64,000 nucleotides of DNA. It comes from Reticulascus tulasneorum (taxonomy: Eukaryota > Ascomycota > Sordariomycetes > Glomerellales > Reticulascaceae). The notes beneath the pieces were generated by a model. It did no database searches. It had not been told where the DNA came from and was given only the letters and a program-made list of their open reading frames with translations. Of the stretch, positions 30,592 to 43,142 are shown piece after piece. The DNA lies in contig LSAX01000005.1 in assembly GCA_001557505.1 (NCBI GenBank), positions 1,922,001 to 1,986,000 on the forward strand, written 5' to 3'. A program made the translations under genes and the position numbers. Positions within the stretch are counted from its first letter, which is position 1. The number at the start of each line of letters is the position of its first letter.

Positions 30592-33500
30592 GGGTATATG
30601 GGTCGCACACCAACTATTTCTTGTTTTTGACGATGATGTTATTGGGACCATCGATAGCAACACAGAGCTAGCGTGTTTCAAAGCTGCATATAGATTGTCG
30701 TGCAGGCGTCGGTTCCGGGTGAGTTAGTAACCCTTGGCAGATGGTACCACCTTGGGGTGACGAATATGGTGACGTTGAGCTGCAGCGCTGGCCATCTTTG
30801 GTTCTCGCAGTGGGAGTGAGATCTCTGCGATCTTGGCATAATGTATCCCTCCATTGGAGACGAAATCTTTTCGCGTCTCCGCTGCTTGCAGCTTCCGGGA
30901 CGGATGCCTTCGGTGGTTACTGGTTGGTAATGGTATATATCACGTCATATGGCCTCACACATGGTCGATGAATACATGTGAGATGTTGGGCGGCGGTCAT
31001 GCTTCAGTTTCGGGACGAGGGACCAGCATTGCAATGGAGGGACGGATCCAGGCACATAATGGTTAGTTTGATAGCATCATGAATCCAAAAATGGCTAATT
31101 TTCGCACGCCAAAAACGCCCAAGCTGTTCAAGCCGAACTTGTATTGCAAGATATCGTGGGGTCCAGCCAAACAGTCAGGAATCCTGCAGCTGCCACCCGT
31201 GGGCCTGCACTCCCGCTGCTAAGAAATGGGGCGACTACTGTTGGGAGCAGGTAAGTGTTTTCGTGGAAAGGATCGCTCGGGATGGAGGTAATCCGGGATT
31301 TGGATAACGATGTATCGCTACCTCGCCTCTCTGATCATCGCGCAACATGTCAAATTCATCTCAGAGCCGCTCCCGCCCCTGCGCCTGCGTCTGTTTCATC
31401 GCTGCACAGGTGTATGTTGGTGATATAAAACAAACGTTGGCGTCCGTTTCCAGCAGGAGAGGGTGTCTATTACCCCGTATTCGGTGGTCAGCTGCCACAA
31501 AAGGACTTCAAAATGGAAATACGACACTAGGTGAAGGGCTCGTTGCCAGACCATCGGGGGCTAACAGCAACAAACATGTAGGGTGAAGCTATCCGGCTCC
31601 ATACCCGCTCCCGTTTTTCGCGCCACAAGCGGCAGCGGGAGCAGCCTTGACTCTCATGCTATTCTCAGAAAGGTGTTGTCTGCGCCAGGTGTAGAGCTCG
31701 TCCGGGTTTCTCGTAGATGGCAAATTCATTTCCTCGGTTTTTGGGGTCCAGTTGGTAGGCGGTTCTGGCCCGTACCTTGCAGCGGAGCATCGAAAATTGG
31801 TGAGACTGGAAAAGATCCTCACAGCCTCATGCACGACACTAAGGCGGACGTTACCGCGCCACATCCGCCTCGCTGCCGGCGGCGGGGTCGTTAGCTAAAG
31901 ACAAAAAAAAAGCGCCGAAAGAGAATCCGCATATTGTAGGTTTCTATTCCCAGTGTTTCAGAAAGGGAGGGGAAAAAAGGCCAACAGCCAGTCCAGATTG
32001 TTGGATACTAGCGCGCGAGGTGTTTGATCAAGGTGAAGTCGGTGAAGGTTTGCAGATGCAGGCCGTTCCGGCTCGGAGGCACAGCAAATTTTCCGCAGCC
32101 ACCATTTCTTGCCTTGTCCGAACCTTGGTTCACCAGGTCAGCCTCATCGTTTGTTGTGAGCCCCCCGCAGAAATGAATGCCCCAGTAACCTATTCCGTGC
32201 AGGTCTGTATGCCTTCAGGCGTTTTCGTCCGAATTCTGCTGTAAAGCGGCCGCGACCTTGGCCACTGTTATGGCCACAGACCAGCACGACCATGGGAGAA
32301 ACAACACGCCCTGGGCGCTATAAGATGTGGGAAACGAGCCTGTAAAATGCCTTCCCAAGGCGGTTTTCCCATTGCAATGCCATCCTCGCCAGAAATCTTC
32401 GGTTCGACGTACAACGAATTCGCTGTCCTAGTCCATCGTGGGTCAGCATCTGGAACGCATCGTCAGAAATAGCATCGGTTGGGCGGATGGTCTATTCTGG
32501 TGCCTCATGTCGAGATTTAGCTTCTTTAAGGTCATTTCAGCAGCATCTACTTGCAAGCGAGCCGCCGGCGGTGGTGCATCCCGAACCAACACCGCAAATC
32601 TGAAACATGAAGGAATTCATCAGTTGGCCGCAATTCGCACGACTACTCGTCGAACGAGTTTGAAGGATTCCAGTTACCGATGTGTGGGGGGCCTGGCTGC
32701 AGTGCCGGAGGATCATGATCGACTCCGGTCTTGCGGAGCATGTTAGTGCGCCTCGTGAACTTCGATATCGGATCTGGCTGGCTAGCCGACGATGCCGAAC
32801 ATGAAAGAAGGATGGGGGGGGGAGACCAGAGTTCCCACCCCCGCCCGTTGTAGGGCTTTCGCCACTGTTCCAGATCGCAGAGAGCGCAAGTCAGAGTTCT
32901 TACGGGCGCAAATCAGACAAGACACACCCGCGTGATTGATCGTGGTAGCGTGGAACGGGGAAAGTCCCACACACATCTGCACGGCGGAATGAAATGTGAT
33001 CCTTGAGGGCTGCAGGAGATGTACACAAGGCAAAAGCTAGTTGGCAATGATGATTCGCGGGCGATGACATAGAGCCATTCAAGGGGATGATGGATGTCAC
33101 GCCGATGAAGAGGAGGAGCTGGACCCTAATAGCCCTATTGGCCAAGGTCTACATGCCCCACGAAAGTGGCGTCCACCACAAAGAAAAGCAAAAGGGTTGC
33201 CATCTTTTGTACAGTCACTTGGTATTGGCGGAGCAGCTGTGACCGCCAAAGCCAGGATGATGAGGAGGGGAGAAAGGGAAGCACCAGCCGTCTAGCCGAG
33301 GAGACCATTCGCTGTGACGGGGTTCAGGTGCATTAGCTCAGGTCACACCCGATTTCCACCTGGTGGTGACAGCGAGGGGGTTGAGACTCCGAAGATTCTT
33401 GGTGGGCATGGAACGCGCCTCACTGACAGGAGCCTGGCTATTCTTCTGGCCAGATAAGCCGGCTTGGCTCAGAGGTGGAGCCTTGTCACACAACCTGATA

Positions 33501-36500
33501 CGATTGCAGCCCGAGAGAGTGTCGACTCCTGGGCCGGGCGTTGACTTGAAAGTCTCCGTAATGACTGTTCGCAAGGGGGGCGTTAAGGTTCATGGATGGT
33601 GGAGGGGTCGTGGCGCTCGATAGTGGATTGTGACGAGTGTCATAGGACCAATCTGCTGTGCGGATCGTCGAGGAGTGAGCAGCAAGATCTCCGCAAGATT
33701 GAGATGTGATTCCCTCGTTACCACGCCGTCATTATTGCCGGCGATCCAATGGCGAGAGGCTCAGCAAGGCAGTTCAAAGATGGGGTCCCCATGTCTGGCC
33801 GCGCGCAGCATAAAAGCCTGCGGGTCGATTGTTTTTACCGCCTCCGATACGAAAGTTTGCGTTTTCGACCGTGATAGTGTCAGTCGAGCCGTGCGTCGAT
33901 GGTGCTATGCGCATGCACATGGAGACTTATGCATGTGCCTCGGTGGAAGCTGGCGAGTCTCATTGCTCATCCAGACCCGACAGACTGGAGCCGCCCACTT
34001 TGCATGACATTATGATTGCGGCCACAAGGAGTAAGATATACGAAATTCGGCCGTTGGCTTGGACGGCCGATACAGGTTATGGGGGGCAGGGCTTTCAGAC
34101 GCGTCTCCAACAGAGTTACAGACGCGACACCAGACGGGATGGAGTGGTGATGGCCAATGGGGGCGGCTGAATATGCGACCCCGGCGCTAAGAGTGCAGAG
34201 TTTCAAACTTGCAAGCTGCAGTGCTACTTGTCCGCCTTGCAAGCTGCGGCCTGAACAGTTTCCTGGGCCGAATCATGAGCTGCCAGGTGCTGCGGTGGGG
34301 GAGAGCCTCGGGCCCTTCGGGTCGCTCAGACTCCCGGCCATTCTTTCCAATATGCCGCTACATCTGGTGATGGGATGGGGCAGGTAGGTAGGGTTTGTCC
34401 GGTTGAAATCGCCGGCAATGAAGAGTTTCGCAAGAGGCGAAGGTGGCACAGTGTGGCAGAGCGACTTTCTGGCAGCTGCAGGTACAGATGCAGCAGCATC
34501 GAAAAGGGCCGGATCTCTGTGGGTTGCACAACGTGCGTTTCTCGCAGCAGCACGAAAAAGTCCCCTACGAAAGGAGGGGTGGTACGATCGGTGCGGTACT
34601 GCAGCTGCAAGTGCCAGCAAAGCAGCAGGCAACAAACAAATTTGGGAGATTCCTCTTCGCGCGAAAAGAGGTTTGTTGGTTGTTCGATGAGGTTAGTTCG
34701 CTTAACCTGCCAGTTGGACCCAATGGCGATATTCTTCACACAGTGTATCCGCGCGCGTATGCCGTTGGGGCTAGGCTCGATCCTGGCTAGCGCGGAACAT
34801 CCGACCCCATCATTGGCCAGCTAGGCTGACTTGGAGCCAACAACCCTGTAGATCCACCCAATCTGATCCGTCCGCTGCCTGCCGAACCCTTGCTAGCGGA
34901 CCCGACAGTCTGGATAGGCTCCACCCTGACAAGGCAGGGTTGCAGAAAACGGCAGGCTGTGAGTGGCCCGGCAGACCGCCATTCGTCGAATAATGTGGGC
35001 CCCCGCCGCTGGTGCTTTGAATTTCGAAAATACACTCCCCATCCCCGAGCACCGCTGTTTCTTTTTTTTCCCTCTCTTCCTTGCGTTCATTCAATCAGGA
35101 AGTCGAGAGAGACTCCTGCAGGCGGAGTCGCTTGCAACCGAGACAATCATTTCTTGTTTCCAACGCCCCTCCTGCTCCCGCGCGTTGCTGCTGTGATATT
35201 TCCGTCTGTTCTTCGCGCTTATTTCGCTCACGGCGCGGCCGGGGCGAAAACGACGTGGGATTAGGCGGCTGCTGGGGATGGATATGGGGTCTGAGATCGG
35301 TACTACTGCTAAGATCCCGCCTGCGCCCGTCCACAGCCCAAACGCTTGCGCACTTTCGGGAGCAATCGATCGTGTGTCTCTTGATCGACATTTACGTATA
35401 TTAAATGGCGGCCGGGGAGGGGGGAAGGGGGATCGGGCTACTTCGAGGTACCCCGTCCGTCCATGTGCCCGTACATGGTACTCGCTCTCATGAGAGATCA
35501 CATCTCGTTCTTGTACCCCCTACAATCCATCTCAACCTCATGCAGCCAGACCACTCGCACCCCCCCCCCTTGCTCTAGATTCGTTCCTTGGCAACTAGGC
35601 AAGGGTGCAATCAGAGTGTGGACCCAGCTTTTTTAGCTCCCTTTCTTTCTATTGTTTTTTCGAACCGTTGCAATCACACAACTCTCACCCTCTCGGCCGT
35701 TGCCCTTTACTCCCCTCCCCTCCCCCCCCCGGCCCCTACAGAACGTCACTCTGACACCCACACCATTTCCCCCTGCCAGTCAGATGGAAAGATGGGGTGG
35801 GATCTCTCTCTTCGCTTGCGCACACGCACTGCGAGACGTCGCGGTACGACTCGCCCTTCGCGCTCTGTCCAGCGAACCCCTCGCCCTCCACAAAATGTGC
35901 CGAAGCCTCAGCTCGTGTCGCTGAGCGGCGGAGAAGGTTCTTGGAAATAGTGTGTTTCTACTTTGAGTTCCTCATACTCGAGCATCGCATCCAGACCCCA
36001 ACTGTAGAGATCTCTTTTGGGCTAGCCACGCATGGCCGCGTATCCTGCGTTTGACCTGTTGCTTTCCATTTGCGGTGTTTCCCTGCCACCTCCGCCCAAC
36101 GAAGAGAGAGTACGTATGTAGTATGTACGTACTGCTACTACTACGTACACATTGTGCCGTATCCTATCCTTTGCCGTTTCAACCACCAACCCGTCGCCCG
36201 CCCCTCCCTCGATGGCTCTAGAGGTACACCACTCGCAGCTTTCCCGGTTCTGGTCCCCCTATCGGCTCTCCCCTCCTTGTCCGCATTAATTAAGGACAAG
36301 CAGATCCAGACACCGATTTGAATTACTGCTGTCATTCTCTCCGACCCTTCTCGACCCATGTTCTTCCTGCCCTACGCCCAACCGCCATAGTGCCCTGATG
36401 TACGTGCCACGTACTTGCGCTGTCGCTCCTCAGACACGGTCACTCTAATCGCGCTCCCCCATCATCTGCCATTTCATGGCGGCTTAATATACAGCACACA

Positions 36501-37484
36501 CCCCAGACCTTGCCTTTACTATTGCTAACCTTTTGCGGTGGAGTCATCGATGAGAGTGGCCAGAAATTGTCCTGCACCCGAGTTCCGCGCCTTGCCACCC
36601 CCATACCCATACCCCAACCGTTGCTGAGCCTTGCCCATTCGTTCCTGTCTCCACTAGTCCCACACCCGTCAATCATTTTAGGCGCTTTAAAGCGGCCGCA
36701 GATGAGCAAACCGACCATCCCAGAAGTCTACCTCTCTCCTGCTGCTGTCTCTTCGAGTTCTGCAACCCGTACCGAGGACCCTCCCCCCCATTGCTCGTGA
36801 ATGGGACCACCTAACACCCCCTTCACTCCCCCCATGATGCGGCTTCTGCTGCGAAGACGGTCCTACACCTAGAACTACCCCGTCCGAGTACGCCTAGCAT
36901 TGGGCGGCTACCGTTCTGCCAAAACTTCCTACACCCTTGCCCCCCCTCATGCAGGACCCAGACGGTGCTCGATAGAACGGCCAAACTAAGAACTTCACCT
37001 CGTGTGTCTGCCCCGGTCATCTTCCACCGGGGTCCCTCTGTTTGTATCCCTGGGTCCATGACGAGAGTGGAATTCCTATTTGGAAGTATTCCAGTATAGG
37101 CGACACCCCCTGCAACATACAGACGAGATCTGCACCATCCTGATCACCTCCATCCGCCTTTCTTAATAGCCCTGGGCCATCTGCACGCTCGCAAGGCTTC
37201 CTTCATAAACCCCTTCTCATCCCTCCGTTCAACATCAAACAGGGCCGCGACCAGAAAAGGCTGACTTTTGAACTTGCTGGAACTCATCTGCTTTTACTAT
37301 CGGGATTTGACCCGTCAGCCATCACATATCTCCCACTTCACTTAACAATACATAAATGCGCACCCAGAGCCCAGACAAAAGCACTGAGAAGATCTCATCA
37401 GACTCTTCTCTCACAGCAACTACTCGTTCCTGGACATCTTCAGAGATCAATTGCAACAACAATCGCTTAGCTATTCACATTGAT
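30592..37484. other. 6.9-kb gene-free region upstream of Myb-like gene
   Basis: The longest gap in the window. I find no protein with family features on either strand. The right half (about 35.0-37.4 kb) is strongly pyrimidine-rich on the plus strand with several C-runs, as in long promoters and 5' leaders of fungal developmental regulators. Three TACGTA palindromes lie at 36111-36147. It may contain a long 5' UTR with introns or a non-coding RNA; the sequence does not decide this. Confidence 0.5.
36111..36147. repeat. Three spaced TACGTA palindromes
   Basis: TACGTA occurs at 36111, 36126 and 36142, i.e. spaced 15 and 16 nt apart, about one and a half helical turns. It lies 1.3 kb upstream of the Myb-like start codon and is a candidate cooperative binding array. 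Confidence 0.75.
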
Positions 37485-39294
37485 ATGTCAGAACGTCGGT
37501 ACATCACCCCAGCTCGATTCGACGGTTTGCCGGGGGACGTGGCTGATGCCCGCTCCACGCCTGGGCCTTCGTCCACCGCTGCCTACGCCGACCACACGAC
37601 TCCATACAGTGCAGTAAGTCTGATATATAAGCCTCCCCGCGATCGCCTCTCTGTCCCGCTTGGAACATTGACTCACTCGCCTGGCCCAGGTCTCTTCTTT
37701 CAACCAGCCAGCTATTTGTGACACTACTCTTTTGACTCCGGTTTCTGTTGCTGGCTCTCCTCCTACACAACACAGGACCAAACTGATACGCCCCTACCCA
37801 TCCAACACCCCAAACCCACAGCAGCCCACCCCGCCGGCAAGCTCGAGGATGCACTGGAGTCAGTATCCAGAAATGACAGCCCCTTCGAGCCAGTCTGGAT
37901 CGCCCATGATGATGCACCCTCCCGTATCAGAGGCCCATTTCGACATTGACTACATCACCACGGATCCCTCAACGCCCATCAAGGATGAGAGCCAGCCTCC
38001 AGAACCTTATTTTGGATCCTATGGCGTCTCTGAGCAGCCGGAACCTGAAGACCCAGTCCCGATTCCTGAATACATGAATCCTCAGTATTACATGCATTAC
38101 CCGATGGAGCAAGTCCACCCCTCTGTGCTGACCATGGATCCCGAGATGCACCATCGCCCCTTGGCCCCAGCACCCGCGGCCCCCATACTTTCGCAGCCGC
38201 ATCCGGATCAGTTCCGGGGTCAGCATGTGAAGAGACAAAGTCGCGAAGACTTTAATGTAGCCAGCATGCCTTCCTCTTTGAACAACTACCAGCAGATCAG
38301 CGAGAGTCCAAAGTCCCGGAGGGCGCAAAGCGCCTCCCGCATCACCAAACGACCTCGTTACCGAGGCCGGCAGGACTCCATGATCGGCGCCTCAGCCTCA
38401 GAGTTTGGCAAGAGCATGTCTGGCGCCAAGCATTCCAAGACCGTTGTCCCATCCCAACGGGAAGAGACTCCGGAACCGCTCCAGCTCAAGGACAGCATCC
38501 CCGAAGATGATCGGTTTCTGTTCGAGAGCTTGCAGAAGCACCGCGGCGATAGAGGTAAGGGTATGTGGGAAAGCATCATGAGAGACTACAACATGAAGTT
38601 TGGCGGCGAGAGCGCCAAGGCTGCTTTGCAGATGAAGCTCACACGAGGGAAGACTAAGTGGATAGTATGGTCCGACAAAGATGTAAGGGCAGAACATGCA
38701 TGATAGGCTTCCGGACTAGCAGCTAACACGTCATCGCAGTTGAACGCGCTGCGGAGGGCATTTATGGACGACGAGCAAGAGCGGTACAAGCGGCTGCTCA
38801 CGAAGTTCAAGGAGAACGGCGGTGGGAGAACCATCGACTTCAACACCACGAACATCGAAGCCAAGCTGGCAGAGCTTGGGCTCGAGGACATGTACATGGA
38901 AGCAGAAGCCAACGTGCGACGACGGAAGAAGACCGTGCGACGGACATCAGTCGCGACGTCGTCCTCCAGGGAAGAGCCCATGTACAACCTGCAGAAGACC
39001 TACTCCCACGGTTCACTGATGCACGACAACCTCACAGACGAGAAGAGGGACGAGATGCTCGACCAGATCCTGGAACGTCGGGGCTACGACGACTACGAGT
39101 CGGACTCCCAGGCGGGCTCGGAGACCGGGGAGGCCGTCTTCCAGGACGGCTTGCTCAGATGCAGCCCAGATGGCAACGTCAACATGCAGCACAGCGCGCG
39201 GATCGCGAAACAGGCCTGCGAGGAGATCCAAAAGGCGAGTCAGCACAAGGGGCAGGCGTACATGGCCAAACATAATTCGAGGCAAATGGCCTGA
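37485..39294 (+). CDS. Protein with two tandem Myb-like repeats, putative regulator
   Basis: Exons 37485-37613, 37690-38682 and 38740-39294, introns of 76 and 57 nt, 558 residues. I chose the MSERRYITPARF start; the frame extends 43 codons further up to an ATG at 37356. Residues 1-300 are Pro/Ser/Gln-rich. A first SANT/Myb-like unit lies at about 315-374 (EDDRFLFESLQKHRGDRGKG then MWESIMRDYN and TRGKTKWIVW), and a second similar unit begins at about 373 (WSDKDLNALRRAFMDDE). The intron sits exactly at the second unit's start. A basic RRRKKTVRR (about 420) may be a nuclear signal. The C-terminal part is charged. Probable DNA- or chromatin-binding regulator; I do not recognise a named orthologue. 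The exceptionally long upstream region suggests complex regulation. Confidence 0.85.
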
Positions 39295-42200
39295 ACGAGA
39301 TTGCAGAACCGGCGCGGAGGGGAGTAACACTAAGAGCCCACGCGGGCACTTTCTCACTATTACGACTAGTTAGCTACTTACTTATGGGATGGGTCCGGTC
39401 GAGGTGGGGACTTAGGCCACTTTAGATTGTTCGTCTTTCCAGGAAGAAACCGCCATTCATTTGTTTTTTCCTTTTTACACTATCAATGTCTACGTCAGGA
39501 TTCGGGGATACGTTACGAGTGCGCAAATGCTGTCCAATACTTTCTGGTACATACTTTAGATGAGCTCTGTCCCCTTTATTTTTTTTTTTAGCTGGGTATG
39601 ACTGCCGAGGCCTGCACTCTCTTGGTCTCCTTTTTTCCTGTTCTTTCTACGGCTCACTCCTGGATGGGCGGGCTGTCGCCCGGCAAGGGTGCATGGAGAT
39701 ACCTTACTTTACGATAGTTTCTAGTACAGAGGATTAGGCAACATGGAACACATTGCTCTTAGCTCGCTTCCAGAATTTCTGGAAGCCATTCCAGAGTCGC
39801 ATTGCTGCCTTGACTGAGGTCACCTTTTGGGACAGTCAAGAGGGCTGTGGAAAAGACTCACACGTCCCAGAGCGGTGCTGCCATAGCCAGACCGTGTATG
39901 CGGCCCTTTTGACCGATGTGACTGCACAGCACTTGCTTCCCGAAACGGCCACCATGCCCCACTGGGGGCAGGGTACTATTGATTCGTAGAGAGACGAACT
40001 GTGCCTCGCCAAGACCACCTGCCCCCCGGGCATTCTCTCGGTCCCGAGGCGCTAGAACAATCTCACGTGAAATCTCAACTGATTTCCCGTGACGTGGGAA
40101 ATGTCCGGCCCTAGGGGTCCGTTCACCTGAACTGGAGTTCACGTCTGCTCCTTGCTGTCTGGAATTGAGATGGGAAACAGGGTCGCGACTGTGATCGCTT
40201 GAGGGCGCTTCGGCGGGGGGGCTCGACCTCCCCCCCCCTTTGCGTGACAAATCCATTCATCACACTATTGGGCTGGGGTGTGTGCGTACTGGATGAAAAT
40301 TTTGGCGGGTTTGCGGGAGTTCTGAATGGGTTTCTGCCGTGGACGGTGCGCCTGTAGTGGTCCCGGAGAACTGGTAAATTGCTGGCACTGCAGTGCATAT
40401 GCCCTCGAAATGACAATACTTGCGACGAGGCGGCTGCTCCACGGGGCCAGGCCATAGCTTGTCAGTGCAATCTTAAGGGCTCGGCCGTATAATTGCAGGG
40501 CTTCAATGGCGTGCCAGACTCGGTATCGATGCACCGCGTCACTCGAATCTTTGGGTGTCGCTGCCCGAGTATTTGGAAGGCAGCGCAGACGCAGCCCCGC
40601 GATTGGGCGAGACACGGCCCTTGATGCGATGCCGGCAGCTTTCGCCAGAGCGGGCGAGGCGATGGTCCGGCGACCGCAGAGTACGGTACTCTGGGGGGCT
40701 CAGTCCAACTCGGTCAACAAATGGCTGAAGCGCGAGCTGCACGCAATGAAGCAAGATAAACAGTAGCGTACCACACCGCGGCGACTATGCGATGCACGGC
40801 GCCCTCTGAACTGGAAAGGAGAGCCGTCGATTTGGCCGGCAAGTCTCCATTGCAGCGGCTAAGCCACTTCCGCCGGCGACTTCAGCCAGTCGTACCTCTC
40901 ACCATACCCTCGGAACCACCACCTTGTCAAATCATAGCTCTTGAATTTGAATCGTGATTCCGGGTAGAATATTCGTCTGCATACGACGCCTGCCGTGATG
41001 TCCATTCATAGCAGTATGCCTGGGTGACAGGTCACATCACCCCCCCTTACAAGGGAGCCCGACCACCCCCCTTCCTTCTCCTGACAGCACATCGAGACAT
41101 TGGAACATGTTACTATTTCCGTTTTGCTCAGATGCAAAGCGGTGACGACCCCGCTGCGCTTGCTGCACGCTTCACAAGCTCCCCAAAATGGTTTCATCTG
41201 CCACGGCCGGGAGTCATGCTGCTTGTTCTCAGAGTGGGTGGGGATACCCAAACGTCCTACAGGTCTCATTTTGTCGTCGTCGGCTGCACATCATACTTAC
41301 CGGTCGCATTTACCTGTTTCCTAAAATGGCCACAACCACAGGAGAGAAAATGGCAGAGCAACTTGCCCAAAAGGGCAGAGACAAGGAACCGCCACGGGCC
41401 AAAAATAAGACCTCACAATGGACAGGATTCAGGGCTTAGACATTCGTCGCAGTACGTCATTGCTGCGAGTGATGGCACTTATCTGCAGGTTGCGGCTTTT
41501 GAAACCGCAAACAGAAACATGGCAGGGTAGGTCAGAAGCTTCCTAGCGATGTCTGGTGATCACCCTACGCAGAGCTGAAAGCTCCTGTGGGCGAATCGAC
41601 GGTCGAGGATGGCGGAGTCATCTACTTTCAAAGGACGAGGCGCACCGCAGCGGGCCGCAAACGTCTCTGCTGTGTGAGCCGCGAGCCTTGTGGTTCGCGT
41701 CACGACTGGATGGCTTGATTTCGCCTTGGATGCAGGTTAAACTATCAACTTGTTTACCCGTCATGAGTGTCTAGGCAGCTCTGAGGCGAATAATTCGAAA
41801 GACAAGGAGGATGTGGGCTCCGAGTGGCAGGTTTCCGAGAACCGTCCCCAAGGCCTTGAATGCCGAAATTTTAGGCTCCTGCTAAGGTTTGGCCGCGAAA
41901 TTGGCCTGGCGATGTCCGAAATGCTGTGCCCGGCCTGTTCTCGCGACCTAGCTCCACGACATCGCGAAAGTGATGTGGATCAATCCAACTTTGGCTGCTG
42001 TCCAAACACGCGTTGCGGACTTCGCGATGAACTTGTCCATAAATGGAGACAATGCAGATGAGCTCGTGGACGCTACTGAGAAACGTTCGACAGATCATCC
42101 AAGGGATAGATGGAGTCACCTCAGGGATGCGACAACGGCTCAGATCCCCGGTGGCTCTTTGGGGAGGGGGGGGGGGGGGCGTGGAGTGGGGGCAAGACGG

Positions 42201-43142
42201 AGTGGTACGAGTACCACCCTTGACGGGCATCTTATCACTGCTGCTTGTAGCGGTACTTCATGCTGGACATGAGTGTCCTCGGGTCGAGTACAGATACGTA
42301 CAACATGGCAAGGGCAGTTGAGATGTGACGGACGCTTGCGCTTACGCTGCGCGCTTGTTGTTGTTGAGAGTGCTTTAGATGATTAGTGAGGACGTTGAAT
42401 TAGAATCGAAGAATTTTGGCAGGAGCGGAGTTCATTCACAATGGTCCTTCCACTGGCAACCACCCGGAACGCACTGTCCACACCTTGATTAGAAGGGATT
42501 ACACGCCCAATGACCATCCACGAAAAGCGCCCAATCCAATCCGCACTGTACCGCCGTCTCTTCTGGACTTCTTTGACAGATGGAGCATGGCACGAAAGAG
42601 CAGAACACGGCTTCAATTGAAATGACGAAGATTGCATGCAAGTCGAAATATAGCATCTAAGACCGCAATAGGGCCTAGCTTCCCGAACCAGAATTGCTCC
42701 AGCGCCATCTGTCCCGGCTGGCGCATTCTGGTTCAATTCAGTCCATACAGTGCTTGAGAACAGTGCTCACGCAACAGAGTGAGAAAAACGTGACCGTCAA
42801 TTTGTCCCGCACCAGCCACACCAACGCCACAGTTTTGACCTCTCTGTAATCTGAGGTGGGACGTGCCTGGCAAGATGACAGCATCCCACTTCCTCTGCCA
42901 ACTTCGAGCCCACGAGAGCACCAGAAACTGGTCTTTAGAACTCTGCGTTCCATTCATTTTGGCCGCTATTCTTCCTTTATGATACCCAATCTCTTGTTTG
43001 ATTTCCTATTCGCTTCTTGATAATCAATTCCATATGACGAAACTTATTCCTCGCCGCCGGTAACTCGAGGGACCTGCCAAGAGCAGCTGCTCCTTGGTTA
43101 GGGACCGTGGTGTCGTTCTCCGTTTCAGGCCTCTGCTTCACC
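39295..43142. other. 3.8-kb intergenic region
   Basis: Between two plus-strand genes. A C-run lies near 40230-40240 and a G14 run at 42166-42179. Open frames up to 168 codons occur but none has family features. The last few hundred bases are the promoter of the EDEM-type gene. Confidence 0.45.
42161..42192 (+). repeat. Poly-G tract (GGGG-A-G14) with nearby G5 run
   Basis: GGGGA followed by 14 consecutive G at 42166-42179, then CGTGGAGTGGGGG. Strong potential for G-quadruplex formation on the plus strand; also a likely site of sequencing length error. Confidence 0.85.
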
